A stretch of DNA of 52,972 nucleotides, from contig CAYWSX010000014.1 of the NCBI GenBank assembly GCA_964461115.1, positions 1 to 52,972 on the forward strand. The letters are read 5' to 3'. The stretch comes from RGIG2134 sp964461115. Lineage in GTDB: Bacteria; Cyanobacteriota; Vampirovibrionia; Gastranaerophilales; Gastranaerophilaceae. The translations under genes and the position numbers were made by a program. Below are positions 1 to 6,444 of this stretch, piece by piece. A model generated the notes under the pieces. It was not told where the DNA came from. It did no database searches and was given only the letters and a program-made list of their open reading frames with translations. Position 1 is the first letter of the stretch; every line of letters begins with the position of its first letter.

Positions 1-273
1 CATACCGTCGCTTTCAAGCAGCCGAAGAAATTTTTCAACTGTCCGTCTATCCCAAAGCCAAGTTCTTGCCAGTCCGTCCGCAGTACACGTGAAACTCCCG
101 CGCGGGACAGTTACAAACCCGCTGAGTACATTAATTTTTGTACAAAAATAATACGCGCTGCCTATGCACCAAACCCACGCTTCAAACCGCGTAAAACGCC
201 GTTTCTCCTGGAGCGGGTAAAGCCAGTGGCGTACAATTCGCCTGCTAATAATAAAATATCCGTCAAATGCCAT
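1..273 (-). CDS. Phage replication initiator-like protein, 5' part only
   Basis: Leftward gene whose first 91 codons lie in the window; the rest runs off the left edge. It starts ATG at 273 behind a GAGG ribosome site. The reading resembles the N-terminal winged-helix segment of phage replisome-organiser/DnaD-type proteins: an early HWLYPL segment, a FTRFEAWVW segment, a VTVPRGSF stretch and a helix-turn-helix-like segment ending TVEKFLRLLESDG. Such proteins load the replication machinery on phage DNA. The assignment is from the sequence pattern only, and the C-terminal half that would confirm it is missing. Confidence 0.6.
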   Translation of the reverse strand, partial: MAFDGYFIISRRIVRHWLYPLQEKRRFTRFEAWVWCIGSAYYFCTKINVLSGFVTVPRGSFTCTADGLARTWLWDRRTVEKFLRLLESDGM

Positions 274-284
274 AATTCCTCGTA

Positions 285-308
285 AAGAAAAGGCGGGAAA
301 GCCCCGCC
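285..308 (-). terminator. Hairpin with T-rich tail upstream of the replication gene
   Basis: GGCGGG (292-297) and CCCGCC (303-308) form a perfect 6-bp GC stem with a 5-nt loop. Read leftward it is followed by a TTTTCTTT tract, like an intrinsic terminator. It lies only about 12 nt before the start of the leftward replication-like gene, so it could end upstream transcripts or act as an attenuator in that gene's leader. Confidence 0.45.
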
Positions 309-459
309 GGATTGTTTGTTGTGTAGTTGGATTTTTCGCTGAAAAAATTCTGCTTTAAAATCTATTATAAAGCACGTTTATTCTGCCTATGACTCCGCCA
401 GGAGAAGACTAATGGACAGCATAGTATCTCTTTCTATATTAATAAACGGCTTTAAGTGT

Positions 460-574
460 GAAAGATCCTGAAACAAGTTCAGGATGACAGTAGCATAATG
501 CTTTTTTTGTTACTTTCTTCTTGGGAGCGTGTTTTAAATCCGGCTGTCATCCTGAACTTGTTTCAGGATCTTTC
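460..574. repeat. 31-bp perfect inverted repeat (dispersed palindromic repeat)
   Basis: Arm 460-490 (beginning GAAAGATCCTGAAAC) is the exact reverse complement of 544-574, with 53 nt between. Each arm itself contains a smaller palindrome (CCTGAA...TTCAGG). A diverged third copy lies at 6262-6300. This is the look of a REP/MITE-like dispersed repeat. The whole 274-654 stretch holds no convincing gene apart from this and the hairpin at 285-308. Confidence 0.8.
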
Positions 575-654
575 CAGCATGGAGGGTAGTTTGAAACATC
601 GCCTTCCGGGCTCTGTTGTTCCATTTGTTAAAAAAGTTCTTCGTGACAGTAGTA

Positions 655-993
655 TTATTCATTTTTCCAATAGGGTGCGAATGTTTTTACATCATTAAGT
701 GTCTGCTCAAAATTCCCGTCAAACTTTACACAACGGTCATCAATTATCAAAAAAGCAGGCTCTTTAACATTCGTTAAGTCTGAAATATACTCTGTAAGGT
801 TATTATCCTCGACCCATTTTTGCACCAGCGCCAAGTCACGGACGGTGAAAATCTTTACAGTAAAATCTTCGGCGAGGTTTTTTAAAAACTCTTCAGCACC
901 GTTTTTTATGGGGGATAGCACGTCCTTATCGTAGTTTCCGTGATATTGGTTAAGGACACCATCGAGATCGACGAGTACAATTTTCTTACGCAA
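655..993 (-). CDS. Small HAD-superfamily phosphatase-like protein
   Basis: 112 residues with the HAD signature near the N-terminus (LVDLDGVLN; the DxD nucleophile pair at about residues 8-10) and a late IIDDR acidic motif typical of HAD motif IV. The core between them is very short, so the cap domain is absent. The start is TTG at 993 behind an AGAGGA ribosome site. Similar mini-HAD proteins in phages include nucleotidases and polynucleotide-end phosphatases, but nothing here fixes the substrate. It points left, with the replication-like gene, in the early region. Confidence 0.65.
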   Translation of the reverse strand: MRKKIVLVDLDGVLNQYHGNYDKDVLSPIKNGAEEFLKNLAEDFTVKIFTVRDLALVQKWVEDNNLTEYISDLTNVKEPAFLIIDDRCVKFDGNFEQTLNDVKTFAPYWKNE

Positions 994-1054
994 AAATAAC
1001 AGTCCTCTTTATATTCCAAATGTCTGTAATATTTTATCTCAGGATAACATTATT

Positions 1055-1330
1055 ATGGTATTAATGCAAGAGAACGACAAAATATTGTATTTAGCTATAG
1101 GTAAGGTTTTGCGAGATGTTAGAAAGAAAACAGGGCAAAAGTTTACTATTTTTTGCTACGAAAATGATATACCGACCTCATCGCTTAATGCACTGGAGAA
1201 CGGTTTGAGCCAAGCTTATTTTTCTAAGATTTTTAAAGTTGTAAAAGCTTTGGGCATTACTATGGAAGAGTTTTCGGCTCTGCTTGAAAAAGAATTGCCA
1301 AAGGATTTTTTAAACCCGGATAATCGCTAA
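1055..1330 (+). CDS. XRE-family-like DNA-binding protein
   Basis: 91 residues. The central segment (roughly residues 20-65) fits a Cro/CI-type helix-turn-helix: an IGKVLRDVRKKTG first helix, then SSLNALENG as the recognition helix region and a KVVKALGITMEEF final helix. ATG at 1055 has AGGA ten bases upstream. It is the only rightward gene between leftward small genes and overlaps the next stop by 4 bases. Likely a phage or host-type repressor; its operator is not identified. Confidence 0.6.
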   Translation: MVLMQENDKILYLAIGKVLRDVRKKTGQKFTIFCYENDIPTSSLNALENGLSQAYFSKIFKVVKALGITMEEFSALLEKELPKDFLNPDNR

Positions 1331-1530
1331 TAATCTTCCATTGCAGGACAAAGCGCCTCAATAAGATTATCTTTTTCGAGTGCTTTTACCATTTTGACTG
1401 CATCGACTGCCTGCTGGTAGAAAATGCATTTAAACATACTTTCTGAGCATTTTTTATAGAGGTTCAGTTTGTTTATAATTTCCTGAAACTCTGCGTCCAT
1501 AATGAGTTTGTCCTCTATTGTCAATTCCAT
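1327..1530 (-). CDS. Small hypothetical phage protein
   Basis: 67 residues, not recognised. It is acidic at both ends with a cysteine-containing middle (KKCSESMFKCIFYQQ) and predicted mostly helical. ATG at 1530 has a GAGGTG ribosome site. It overlaps the end of the upstream 98-residue gene by 10 bases, so the two are translationally coupled in one leftward unit. No function can be assigned. Confidence 0.55.
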   Translation of the reverse strand: MELTIEDKLIMDAEFQEIINKLNLYKKCSESMFKCIFYQQAVDAVKMVKALEKDNLIEALCPAMEDY

Positions 1531-1817
1531 TGATACACCTCGGATTTATGTTTTAGAAGCTTAGCGTAAGTTTCATCGAGTTTAGATTCTGTTTGTTCGA
1601 TTTTTTTTATCTGAAAGTCTGCTTTTTCCGAATAATAGGGTAAAAAGTTATAACTGCCGTACTGCAAATCGCAGTCGATATAAAATCTCATCAGCGCGTC
1701 TTTGATTTCCCGGCGCTTTTGCTCGGCTGTGGTTTTACGGGATTTGATAAAGAATTTTATGTTGCTAATTAGCACAACCGGGGCACGCGCAATGCGCTCT
1801 TTTAGGTTTTTTGTCAT
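1521..1817 (-). CDS. Small hypothetical phage protein
   Basis: 98 residues, very basic in the first 40 (KNLKERIARAP, KSRKTTAEQKRREIKD) with a helical C-terminal half. ATG at 1817 follows AAAAGGAGAACTC, a strong ribosome site. It is the first gene of a leftward pair with the 67-residue protein. No family recognised; the basic N-terminus is compatible with nucleic-acid binding, but that is a guess. Confidence 0.55.
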   Translation of the reverse strand: MTKNLKERIARAPVVLISNIKFFIKSRKTTAEQKRREIKDALMRFYIDCDLQYGSYNFLPYYSEKADFQIKKIEQTESKLDETYAKLLKHKSEVYQWN

Positions 1818-2293
1818 GAGTTCTCCTTTTCTTATTTTTTTGGGGGACTGCGGCGCTGCACATCAACGCAAAACTTCGCCTGAACCAGTGCGGTGGGGCG
1901 AAGCCGCGTGGACCGGTGCGAAGTTGGAAGAATGGGAATACGGGACGCAAAGCGCCCCGCGGGGGGGCTCCGATAAATCCTTATTAATCGGCAGTGCTCT
2001 TCGCCTGCCGAAAGATAAAAATTCAATCTCCGCCATTCATTGCATGTCGGCGGACGCGGTTTCGCCGTTCAAGAGCGGGATTTTAAGAGGTTTCGCTTTT
2101 GCCTCTTTGTTTTAAACTCGCGGGTCTCTTCCCTGCGGGCAATTCTGCCAAATTTTTAAGTCTACGCACAACAGATAATGCCCTCCTAACGGGCACTTCT
2201 GCGTAACATTTGTTTACATCGACAAACTTATATGCATACATTGTCAACTTATAGGTTTACTGACTCACAGCGATTAACTGATTTATAAGAACC
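1818..2293. other. Gene-poor 480-bp interval with a GC-rich, repeat-like core
   Basis: No gene with a believable ribosome site was found. About 1850-2010 is much more GC-rich than its surroundings (runs such as GCGCCCCGCGGGGGGGC), then composition returns to AT-rich by 2150. Open frames exist on both strands, but they are low-complexity (many Arg, Pro and His) and lack start signals. The interval should contain the promoter for the leftward pair at 1327-1817. Confidence 0.5.
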
Positions 2294-2331
2294 TGTGGTG
2301 TTTGACACCGCAATCTTACATACTGTATGAT
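2294..2331 (+). promoter_or_regulatory. Strong promoter with operator-like palindrome over its -35
   Basis: A perfect TTGACA (2302-2307), an 18-base spacer and TATGAT (2326-2331) form a near-consensus sigma70-type promoter reading right. Centred on the -35 is an interrupted palindrome, TGTGGTGT-TTG-ACACCGCA (2294-2312), 8-bp arms with one mismatch, the layout of a repressor operator. The transcript would run antisense through the RHH gene at 2339-2518 and could continue into the AbrB-like gene at 2612. Confidence 0.6.
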
Positions 2332-2338
2332 AGCAATA

Positions 2339-2518
2339 TCAGACCTGCGAAGACGCAACAGCCTGAGCACTGTGCTTGTTTGTTCGCTCCTTGCAGACGG
2401 TTTTATACATAAATTCCGTGAAAACTTCTGTCATCGTCCGCCTTTGGTCAATGAGCTTTTTATAGAATTCTTTGTACAACTCCATGTCTGTATCAAAGTT
2501 AATACGCTTTTTCTTCAT
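2339..2518 (-). CDS. Ribbon-helix-helix DNA-binding protein (small)
   Basis: A 59-residue protein starting MKKKRINFDTDMELYKEF: a short basic beta-strand followed by two helices, the Arc/MetJ/ParG-type ribbon-helix-helix plan, then a polar tail ending ASSQV. ATG at 2518 is preceded by AAAGGA at good spacing. It diverges from the AbrB-like gene at 2612 across an AT-rich palindrome and may autoregulate there. RHH proteins this size are antitoxins, partition adaptors or phage repressors; no toxin partner is adjacent. Confidence 0.65.
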   Translation of the reverse strand: MKKKRINFDTDMELYKEFYKKLIDQRRTMTEVFTEFMYKTVCKERTNKHSAQAVASSQV

Positions 2519-2550
2519 GTGTGTTCCTTTGAGTTACTACATAAATAAAT

Positions 2551-2567
2551 ATAATATGTTATATTAT
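2551..2567. promoter_or_regulatory. AT-rich operator-like palindrome between divergent regulators
   Basis: ATAATAT (2551-2557), GTT, ATATTAT (2561-2567): a perfect 7-bp inverted repeat midway between the divergent RHH gene (start 2518) and the AbrB-like gene (start 2612). It overlaps TATAAT-like -10 sequences on both strands, so a bound regulator would silence both. Confidence 0.45.
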
Positions 2568-2611
2568 TTTTGTCAACATGTATATCGAATTTTAGCAACG
2601 AGAATTTTGAA

Positions 2612-2941
2612 ATGTCAGTAATAAAAAAGCTTAGAAAAATCGGGAATAGTCTTGGCTGTCCCATACCGTCAGAGGTTTTTGACCTGCTCGACATCGACCC
2701 TGCAAGTGTTAAATTTTATTACAGAAGTGATGAGGACGGAAAAATTTTCGTTTCTATTTTGGCTCCGAATGTCAAAAAACTTGAAGAAAAAAAATTCATC
2801 AAAACAGGCTCAACGTGGGGAATTATTATCCCCAACGTCTTAATACACCTGTGGGAAGCCTCTATTGGCGACGAGATTTCTATTTCTCTCAACCGTAAAA
2901 ATCTCAATGAGCTTGAAATCAAGCCTACAAATTCAAAATAA
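2612..2941 (+). CDS. Tandem AbrB/MazE-type swapped-hairpin protein
   Basis: 109 residues containing two copies of the AbrB/MazE-type DNA-binding hairpin. The first is KKLRKIGNSLGCPIPSEVFD (about 5-24), with the typical IGNSLG...P; the second, in the C-terminal half, is KFIKTGSTWGIIIPN (about 60-75). Most family members have one copy and dimerise, so this may form the fold within one chain. The start is set at ATG 2612, where the hairpin homology begins; an earlier TTG at 2570 is in frame but adds no domain. Likely an antitoxin or transition-state-type regulator. Confidence 0.65.
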   Translation: MSVIKKLRKIGNSLGCPIPSEVFDLLDIDPASVKFYYRSDEDGKIFVSILAPNVKKLEEKKFIKTGSTWGIIIPNVLIHLWEASIGDEISISLNRKNLNELEIKPTNSK

Positions 2942-3089
2942 GCCTCTTCTTCAGCCTCTCTTTTTCAACAAATACCTCAAATGCGTGCACTGCCGCTTTA
3001 TTTAGGCTTATATCACGCTCCTCGGCATACTTTTGAAGCTCTAAGGGGATTTCATCCGGCAAAATAAATGTCACGATACTGTTAGACAT
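2925..3089 (-). CDS. Small ribbon-helix-helix/CopG-like protein
   Basis: 54 residues: a beta-strand (SNSIVTFILPDEIPLEL), a helix, then DISLNKAAVHAFEVFVEKE, which matches the second RHH helix pattern. ATG at 3089 with AAAGGA about 7 bases upstream is preferred over an in-frame start 10 codons earlier that lacks a ribosome site. It converges on and overlaps the AbrB-like gene by 17 bases. Probably a DNA-binding regulator or antitoxin. Confidence 0.6.
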   Translation of the reverse strand: MSNSIVTFILPDEIPLELQKYAEERDISLNKAAVHAFEVFVEKERLKKRLILNL

Positions 3090-3200
3090 TACCAATTCCT
3101 TTCTAATTTCATACTCCATAAATTGCGCGCGCTTCTACCTCTTTATACCTCGATATTACCCGCTTGTATATTAGCCTTGTGGGCGATTTCGTTTGCAAAA

Positions 3201-3284
3201 TTTGTCTGATTATCAAACTTAACTTTCTATAAAGCAGTAATACGTCAGTGATTTTTTGTTTACAAGAGTAAATTTTGTCTGATT
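3201..3284. repeat. Direct repeat TTTGTCTGATT upstream of the Doc operon
   Basis: The 11-mer TTTGTCTGATT occurs at 3201-3211 and 3274-3284, 73 bases apart (about seven helical turns), each preceded by an AT-rich run. The downstream copy touches the -35 of the promoter at 3283. A plausible binding-site pair for the operon's own regulator. The rest of 3090-3282 holds no gene. Confidence 0.4.
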
Positions 3285-3311
3285 GTTATTTATAACTCGA
3301 CATGATAAAAT
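3283..3311 (+). promoter_or_regulatory. Promoter of the Doc-type operon
   Basis: TTGTTA (3283-3288), a 17-base spacer, TAAAAT (3306-3311), with a TGA just before the -10 giving an extended -10. Predicted start near 3318, 24 bases before the ATG at 3342. Confidence 0.5.
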
Positions 3312-3341
3312 GGTTTTAGGTTAGTAAATCGGATTAACGAA

Positions 3342-4016
3342 ATGAGCCTTGCGTTTAGCTTTGACAATAACCGAATAGAAGAAATTAACGACAGCACTCA
3401 CAAAATCATTGATAACATTATCAGATTGAGTGAGTATAAAGACTGCGTAGAATTTGTAAAGTACGTTAATAACGAAAAGATTTTCACAATTATGCTTGCG
3501 TTCCTGGAGCTTGCATACGAGGCGGAAATAAATCCGGAAAAACGAAAAATTGTGTTAGAGTTAGACGTTTTTAAAGCTGTAATACCGCTGGTTGAAAATA
3601 AAGTTGAAGCAGTAAAAAACTTTAAAAACAAGGTAATGAAAAAGAAAATGCTGCGTATGGACAATGAGCAGTTAGAAATTTTTGAACTTTTGAAACTGCG
3701 ATATAAGCAAATACAAAACAATGCATTTCCTCAGATTACGGCAATACTTGAAAATCAAAAAGACGAAGGCTCCAGTGAGTTTGACCTTGATTGTATTTCG
3801 CTTTTGGACACGTCATATCTTCTTATTGGGGTAACATATTTAATATACCAGCGATATGACGCAGATTTTCTCAATCCGACAGTTAAAAAATTGATAAAAA
3901 AATATTTTGTTATGTCTAAAAAATATGATTTAGAATTGGAGCCGAATTCTTTTGAATTCCTTAACGAAGTTTCTTCCATAGGGTTAAAAAAGGCGTTGAA
4001 TGTGCTTGCAAGCTAA
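3342..4016 (+). CDS. Unrecognised 224-aa partner of a Doc toxin (candidate antitoxin)
   Basis: 224 residues, rich in Lys/Glu and hydrophobics, predicted almost wholly alpha-helical, no signal peptide or membrane segment. No family recognised. It ends at 4016 inside the Doc gene, whose ATG lies at 4000, so the two are translationally coupled, as antitoxin-toxin pairs are. The normal Doc partner, Phd, is about 70-80 residues with an intrinsically disordered tail; this protein is three times longer and unlike it. Antitoxin identity is inferred from gene order and overlap only. No good ribosome site is seen at its own start. Confidence 0.6.
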   Translation: MSLAFSFDNNRIEEINDSTHKIIDNIIRLSEYKDCVEFVKYVNNEKIFTIMLAFLELAYEAEINPEKRKIVLELDVFKAVIPLVENKVEAVKNFKNKVMKKKMLRMDNEQLEIFELLKLRYKQIQNNAFPQITAILENQKDEGSSEFDLDCISLLDTSYLLIGVTYLIYQRYDADFLNPTVKKLIKKYFVMSKKYDLELEPNSFEFLNEVSSIGLKKALNVLAS

Positions 4017-4410
4017 TAATTTAGTATTTCTTACAGAAGAACAAGTACTCGAGATACATCAGGAGTGTATTTCTTCTTTTGGCGGAATGAATGGTGTTAG
4101 AGACCGAAACCTGTTTCTTTCGGCACTGAATCAACCGAAACAAACAATTGGCGGAGAATATCTTTATGGCAGCATTTACAAAATGGCAGTGGCTTATCTG
4201 TTTTTCTTTGCCAAAAACCACGCATTTCTGGACGGAAATAAGCGTGTAGCTCTAAAGACCTGCTATATTTTTCTCGGTTTAAATTGCGCCGCATTGATTA
4301 TGGACAATAATGAAGCCGAAGACCTTGTACTGGGTTGTGTTGAAGACAGATACGACATTGAAAAACTAACCGAAATCATAATGGAAAACACGGCATATTA
4401 TTACGCTTAA
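4000..4410 (+). CDS. Doc-type (Fic-fold) toxin, death-on-curing family
   Basis: 136 residues with the diagnostic motif HAFLDGNKR (His74, Asp78, Lys81, Arg82) of Doc. Doc proteins use the Fic fold to phosphorylate elongation factor EF-Tu and halt translation, unlike AMPylating Fic enzymes, whose motif is HPFxxGNGR. The upstream GGMNGVRDRNLFLSAL segment matches Doc N-terminal regions. The ATG at 4000 overlaps the upstream gene by 17 bases. The catalytic motif looks intact, so an active toxin is expected. Typical of plasmid and phage addiction modules; here it sits in the early/regulatory part of the prophage. Confidence 0.85.
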   Translation: MCLQANNLVFLTEEQVLEIHQECISSFGGMNGVRDRNLFLSALNQPKQTIGGEYLYGSIYKMAVAYLFFFAKNHAFLDGNKRVALKTCYIFLGLNCAALIMDNNEAEDLVLGCVEDRYDIEKLTEIIMENTAYYYA

Positions 4411-4503
4411 ATATTTTCGACCTTTACAAAAATTCATGAAGCCTATGTAAATATTTCGCTTCGATATATCGCGCCGTAATAAATTGAGGCGTATAATAAT
4501 TTT

Positions 4504-5001
4504 ATGAATACTGTTTTCAATGAAAACACCTCCCCGAATCCCCCGTCTGAGGAGAGGTTTAAGTCTGATGTTTCGGTCTGCGCAAACACCTTGCAGCCGA
4601 AAAAAATACGCATCCGTTACAAAATTCCGACCTACAAAAAATCGGACAAGATTAACGCCAATATTAAGAGCTATCAGGGGAATCAGCGCCACATTTTTCG
4701 CTATCGAACTTTGCATGCTATTTATGAAAAAACCGCAGAAGCGGCGATTCAGGGGCAACTAAAAATCGAATTCGGGGAACTGAAAATTTTTTACAGCGGG
4801 CTTGTACTGCACATGAATGCTCAAGAGCCTTATTTAGCAGAGATTGAGGGAACAGAGCTTTTGCCCGTCGAAGAGCGGATTAGAATACATATAAGGCTTT
4901 TACGTTTGCTTCGGCAAGGCGAAAAGGTGAGAAAAGCAGTCAAGACAGTTAGGGCAGGCAGGTATGGCAAAGTTAACGCCGTGGACAAGGATAAAAGCTG
5001 A
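4504..5001 (+). CDS. Hypothetical phage protein before terminase small subunit
   Basis: 165 residues, not recognised. The first 30 residues come from a stretch resembling a dispersed chromosomal repeat (CCCCGAATCCCCCGTCTGAG-like, 4518-4560), so the ancestral start may be further in, near IRIRYKIPTY. The rest is a basic, mixed alpha/beta protein ending in an Arg/Lys-rich tail (HIRLLRLLRQGEKVRKAV). It overlaps the terminase small subunit gene by 38 bases in another frame. Position and basicity are compatible with a DNA-binding packaging accessory, which is an inference. Confidence 0.5.
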   Translation: MNTVFNENTSPNPPSEERFKSDVSVCANTLQPKKIRIRYKIPTYKKSDKINANIKSYQGNQRHIFRYRTLHAIYEKTAEAAIQGQLKIEFGELKIFYSGLVLHMNAQEPYLAEIEGTELLPVEERIRIHIRLLRLLRQGEKVRKAVKTVRAGRYGKVNAVDKDKS

Positions 5002-5323
5002 ATATTTAGGAGGTGCCGCGCCGCGCGCGCTCGCGGAAAAGTACGATATAACAGCAAAATCCATACATGAAAAAGCAAGCAAAAGCAACTGGGCGAAAGA
5101 GAAAGCAGAAATCAGCAAGAACGTTCAAGAGATAGCGCAAGAGAGGATTACATCACTTGCTATGCTTGCGCTCGACACTCTCGAAGGGCTTTTACGGGCG
5201 AAAACGACAGAGAACAACATCAAGGTTCAATCCTCCAAGGCAATTTTGGACTTGAGCGGACTGAAAACATCAAAAATCGAACAAGTAACCTCCGAGCCGA
5301 TACGAGTGGAGTTTGTGAAGTGA
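4964..5323 (+). CDS. terS: Phage terminase small subunit (probable)
   Basis: 119 residues. The N-terminus carries a helix-turn-helix of the phage-terminase kind: WTRIKAEYLGGAAPRALAEK, then YDITAKSIHEKASKSNWAKEK, where the S-I-x-x-x-A-x-x-x-x-W spacing is typical of small terminases (recognition helix followed by W). The C-terminal half is helical and suits ring assembly. The protein recognises the phage DNA packaging site. It lies upstream of the portal gene, as usual, but the large subunit is 4.5 kb away and inverted. Confidence 0.7.
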   Translation: MAKLTPWTRIKAEYLGGAAPRALAEKYDITAKSIHEKASKSNWAKEKAEISKNVQEIAQERITSLAMLALDTLEGLLRAKTTENNIKVQSSKAILDLSGLKTSKIEQVTSEPIRVEFVK

Positions 5324-5483
5324 AGGCAGAGTGCCGGGGCGGGGTTCGGAGAAGCAAAGGGTACAGGAAGACTGAAATGAAAAACTCTTGCGTGTGATTT
5401 TCGAGCCGCCGCAATTAGAAGATTTTATATGTACCTTATGCCGAATTTGCAATTTGTTATGCTTTGGAAATGGAGGGCACATT

Positions 5484-6236
5484 ATGGGTTTATGGGAATT
5501 AATTAAGGGCACAGCGAGCGAAAGATTAGGAGATTCCGGGCAGAATGGTGCAGAGCCGGGTAATAAAATCAGCGGGGGGCAAGAGCCTCTTGTAGGGCAA
5601 ACACTTGGGACGCCTACCGGGACATTGAAAGGATATATCAGCAAAGATGTTATTCTGCCTGAGAGATTCGGGAATTATTCAGATATATTAGATGACAATA
5701 CATTAAGCCAAGAGCAAAAAGCGGCGGAAATCAAAAAAAGAGGTGAAGCTGAGCGGGGAAAATACGAGCGTGATTTGGATATGTGGAAGCTGAAACACAG
5801 AACAGGTACGGCGATACAGATTGGAAGCGGGCTTATTCCTTTGGGTATCGGGGGGAGATTGGGGGTTGGTTTATCATCCAAGCTTGCACCTTTTTTAGGG
5901 AAGAACATAGCAAAACACATAGCGAACGGGGTAACGTCAGAAGCGGTAGGCGGTGGTATCGGGGGTCTGGGTGAGGGGCTGTTGAATGACGAAAATCTTT
6001 TGAAATCAATAATTAAAGGCACGACTACAGGAGGAGCTCAAGGAGGTATGTCCGGAGCAGTTACGGGTTTTGCGGGGAAGACACCAATTGGACGGAAGCT
6101 TTCTGAACATATTCTATTTAAGGATATAAACAAGGAGCAAATAAAGAAATTTAGCAACAGAAAACCGTCTGCAAAAGGCATCGAGAGTCAGGATGAAATG
6201 GCGAACAGACTTTTTAATTTATTAAAGAAACAATAA
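5484..6236 (+). CDS. Glycine-rich phage protein, possible internal virion/ejection protein
   Basis: 250 residues from ATG 5484, chosen because GGAGGG lies 7 bases upstream; the open frame extends 32 codons earlier without a ribosome site. A polar N-terminal half with a Lys/Glu-rich helical stretch (about 75-105) is followed by a glycine-rich hydrophobic region (GSGLIPLGIGGRLGVG and later GGGIGGLGEGL) that could insert in membranes by glycine zippers. This resembles ejection or pore proteins of short-tailed phages, as does the protein at 22698-23354. Function inferred. Confidence 0.5.
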   Translation: MGLWELIKGTASERLGDSGQNGAEPGNKISGGQEPLVGQTLGTPTGTLKGYISKDVILPERFGNYSDILDDNTLSQEQKAAEIKKRGEAERGKYERDLDMWKLKHRTGTAIQIGSGLIPLGIGGRLGVGLSSKLAPFLGKNIAKHIANGVTSEAVGGGIGGLGEGLLNDENLLKSIIKGTTTGGAQGGMSGAVTGFAGKTPIGRKLSEHILFKDINKEQIKKFSNRKPSAKGIESQDEMANRLFNLLKKQ

Positions 6237-6261
6237 CTTAAAAACACAGAATTCGAGTTAA

Positions 6262-6300
6262 AAAGACCCTGAAATAAATCCAGGGTGACAGCCGGATTTA
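6262..6300. repeat. Third copy of the dispersed palindromic repeat
   Basis: Reverse complement of 6261-6300 matches 535-574 at about 34 of 40 positions. The changes in the stem are compensatory: the T-A pair in ATCCTG/CAGGAT becomes C-G in ACCCTG/CAGGGT, so the hairpin is preserved. It sits in the 208-bp gap between the glycine-rich gene and the portal gene, which otherwise holds nothing recognised. Confidence 0.65.
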
Positions 6301-6444
6301 ACCTATTTCTCTGACAGGGGATCTGTCTTCTGCTTGGGTTTTGCCGTTGTGTGACAGGGTATGAACGCGCACGGACTTCGCTTTAGCAGGATTCGGCAAA
6401 GCCCGATTTTCAAGGCACTATGATTAAGAAAAAAGAGGGTTTTT

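Noticed and set aside
498..698. 66-codon frame across the inverted repeat
   Set aside because: It is made of the dispersed repeat arm (translated) and runs into the HAD gene; no ribosome site.
1832..2026. 64-codon leftward open frame in the GC-rich stretch
   Set aside because: Arg/Pro/Ser-rich without a start signal; overlaps another equally poor frame.
1702..2115. 137-codon rightward open frame
   Set aside because: It lies mostly antisense to the leftward 98-residue gene and in the GC-rich stretch; composition is low-complexity and there is no ribosome site.
2327..2548. 73-codon rightward open frame
   Set aside because: Its ATG falls in the -10 of the promoter at 2302-2331 and it is wholly antisense to the better-supported RHH gene at 2339-2518, which has a ribosome site and a clear fold.
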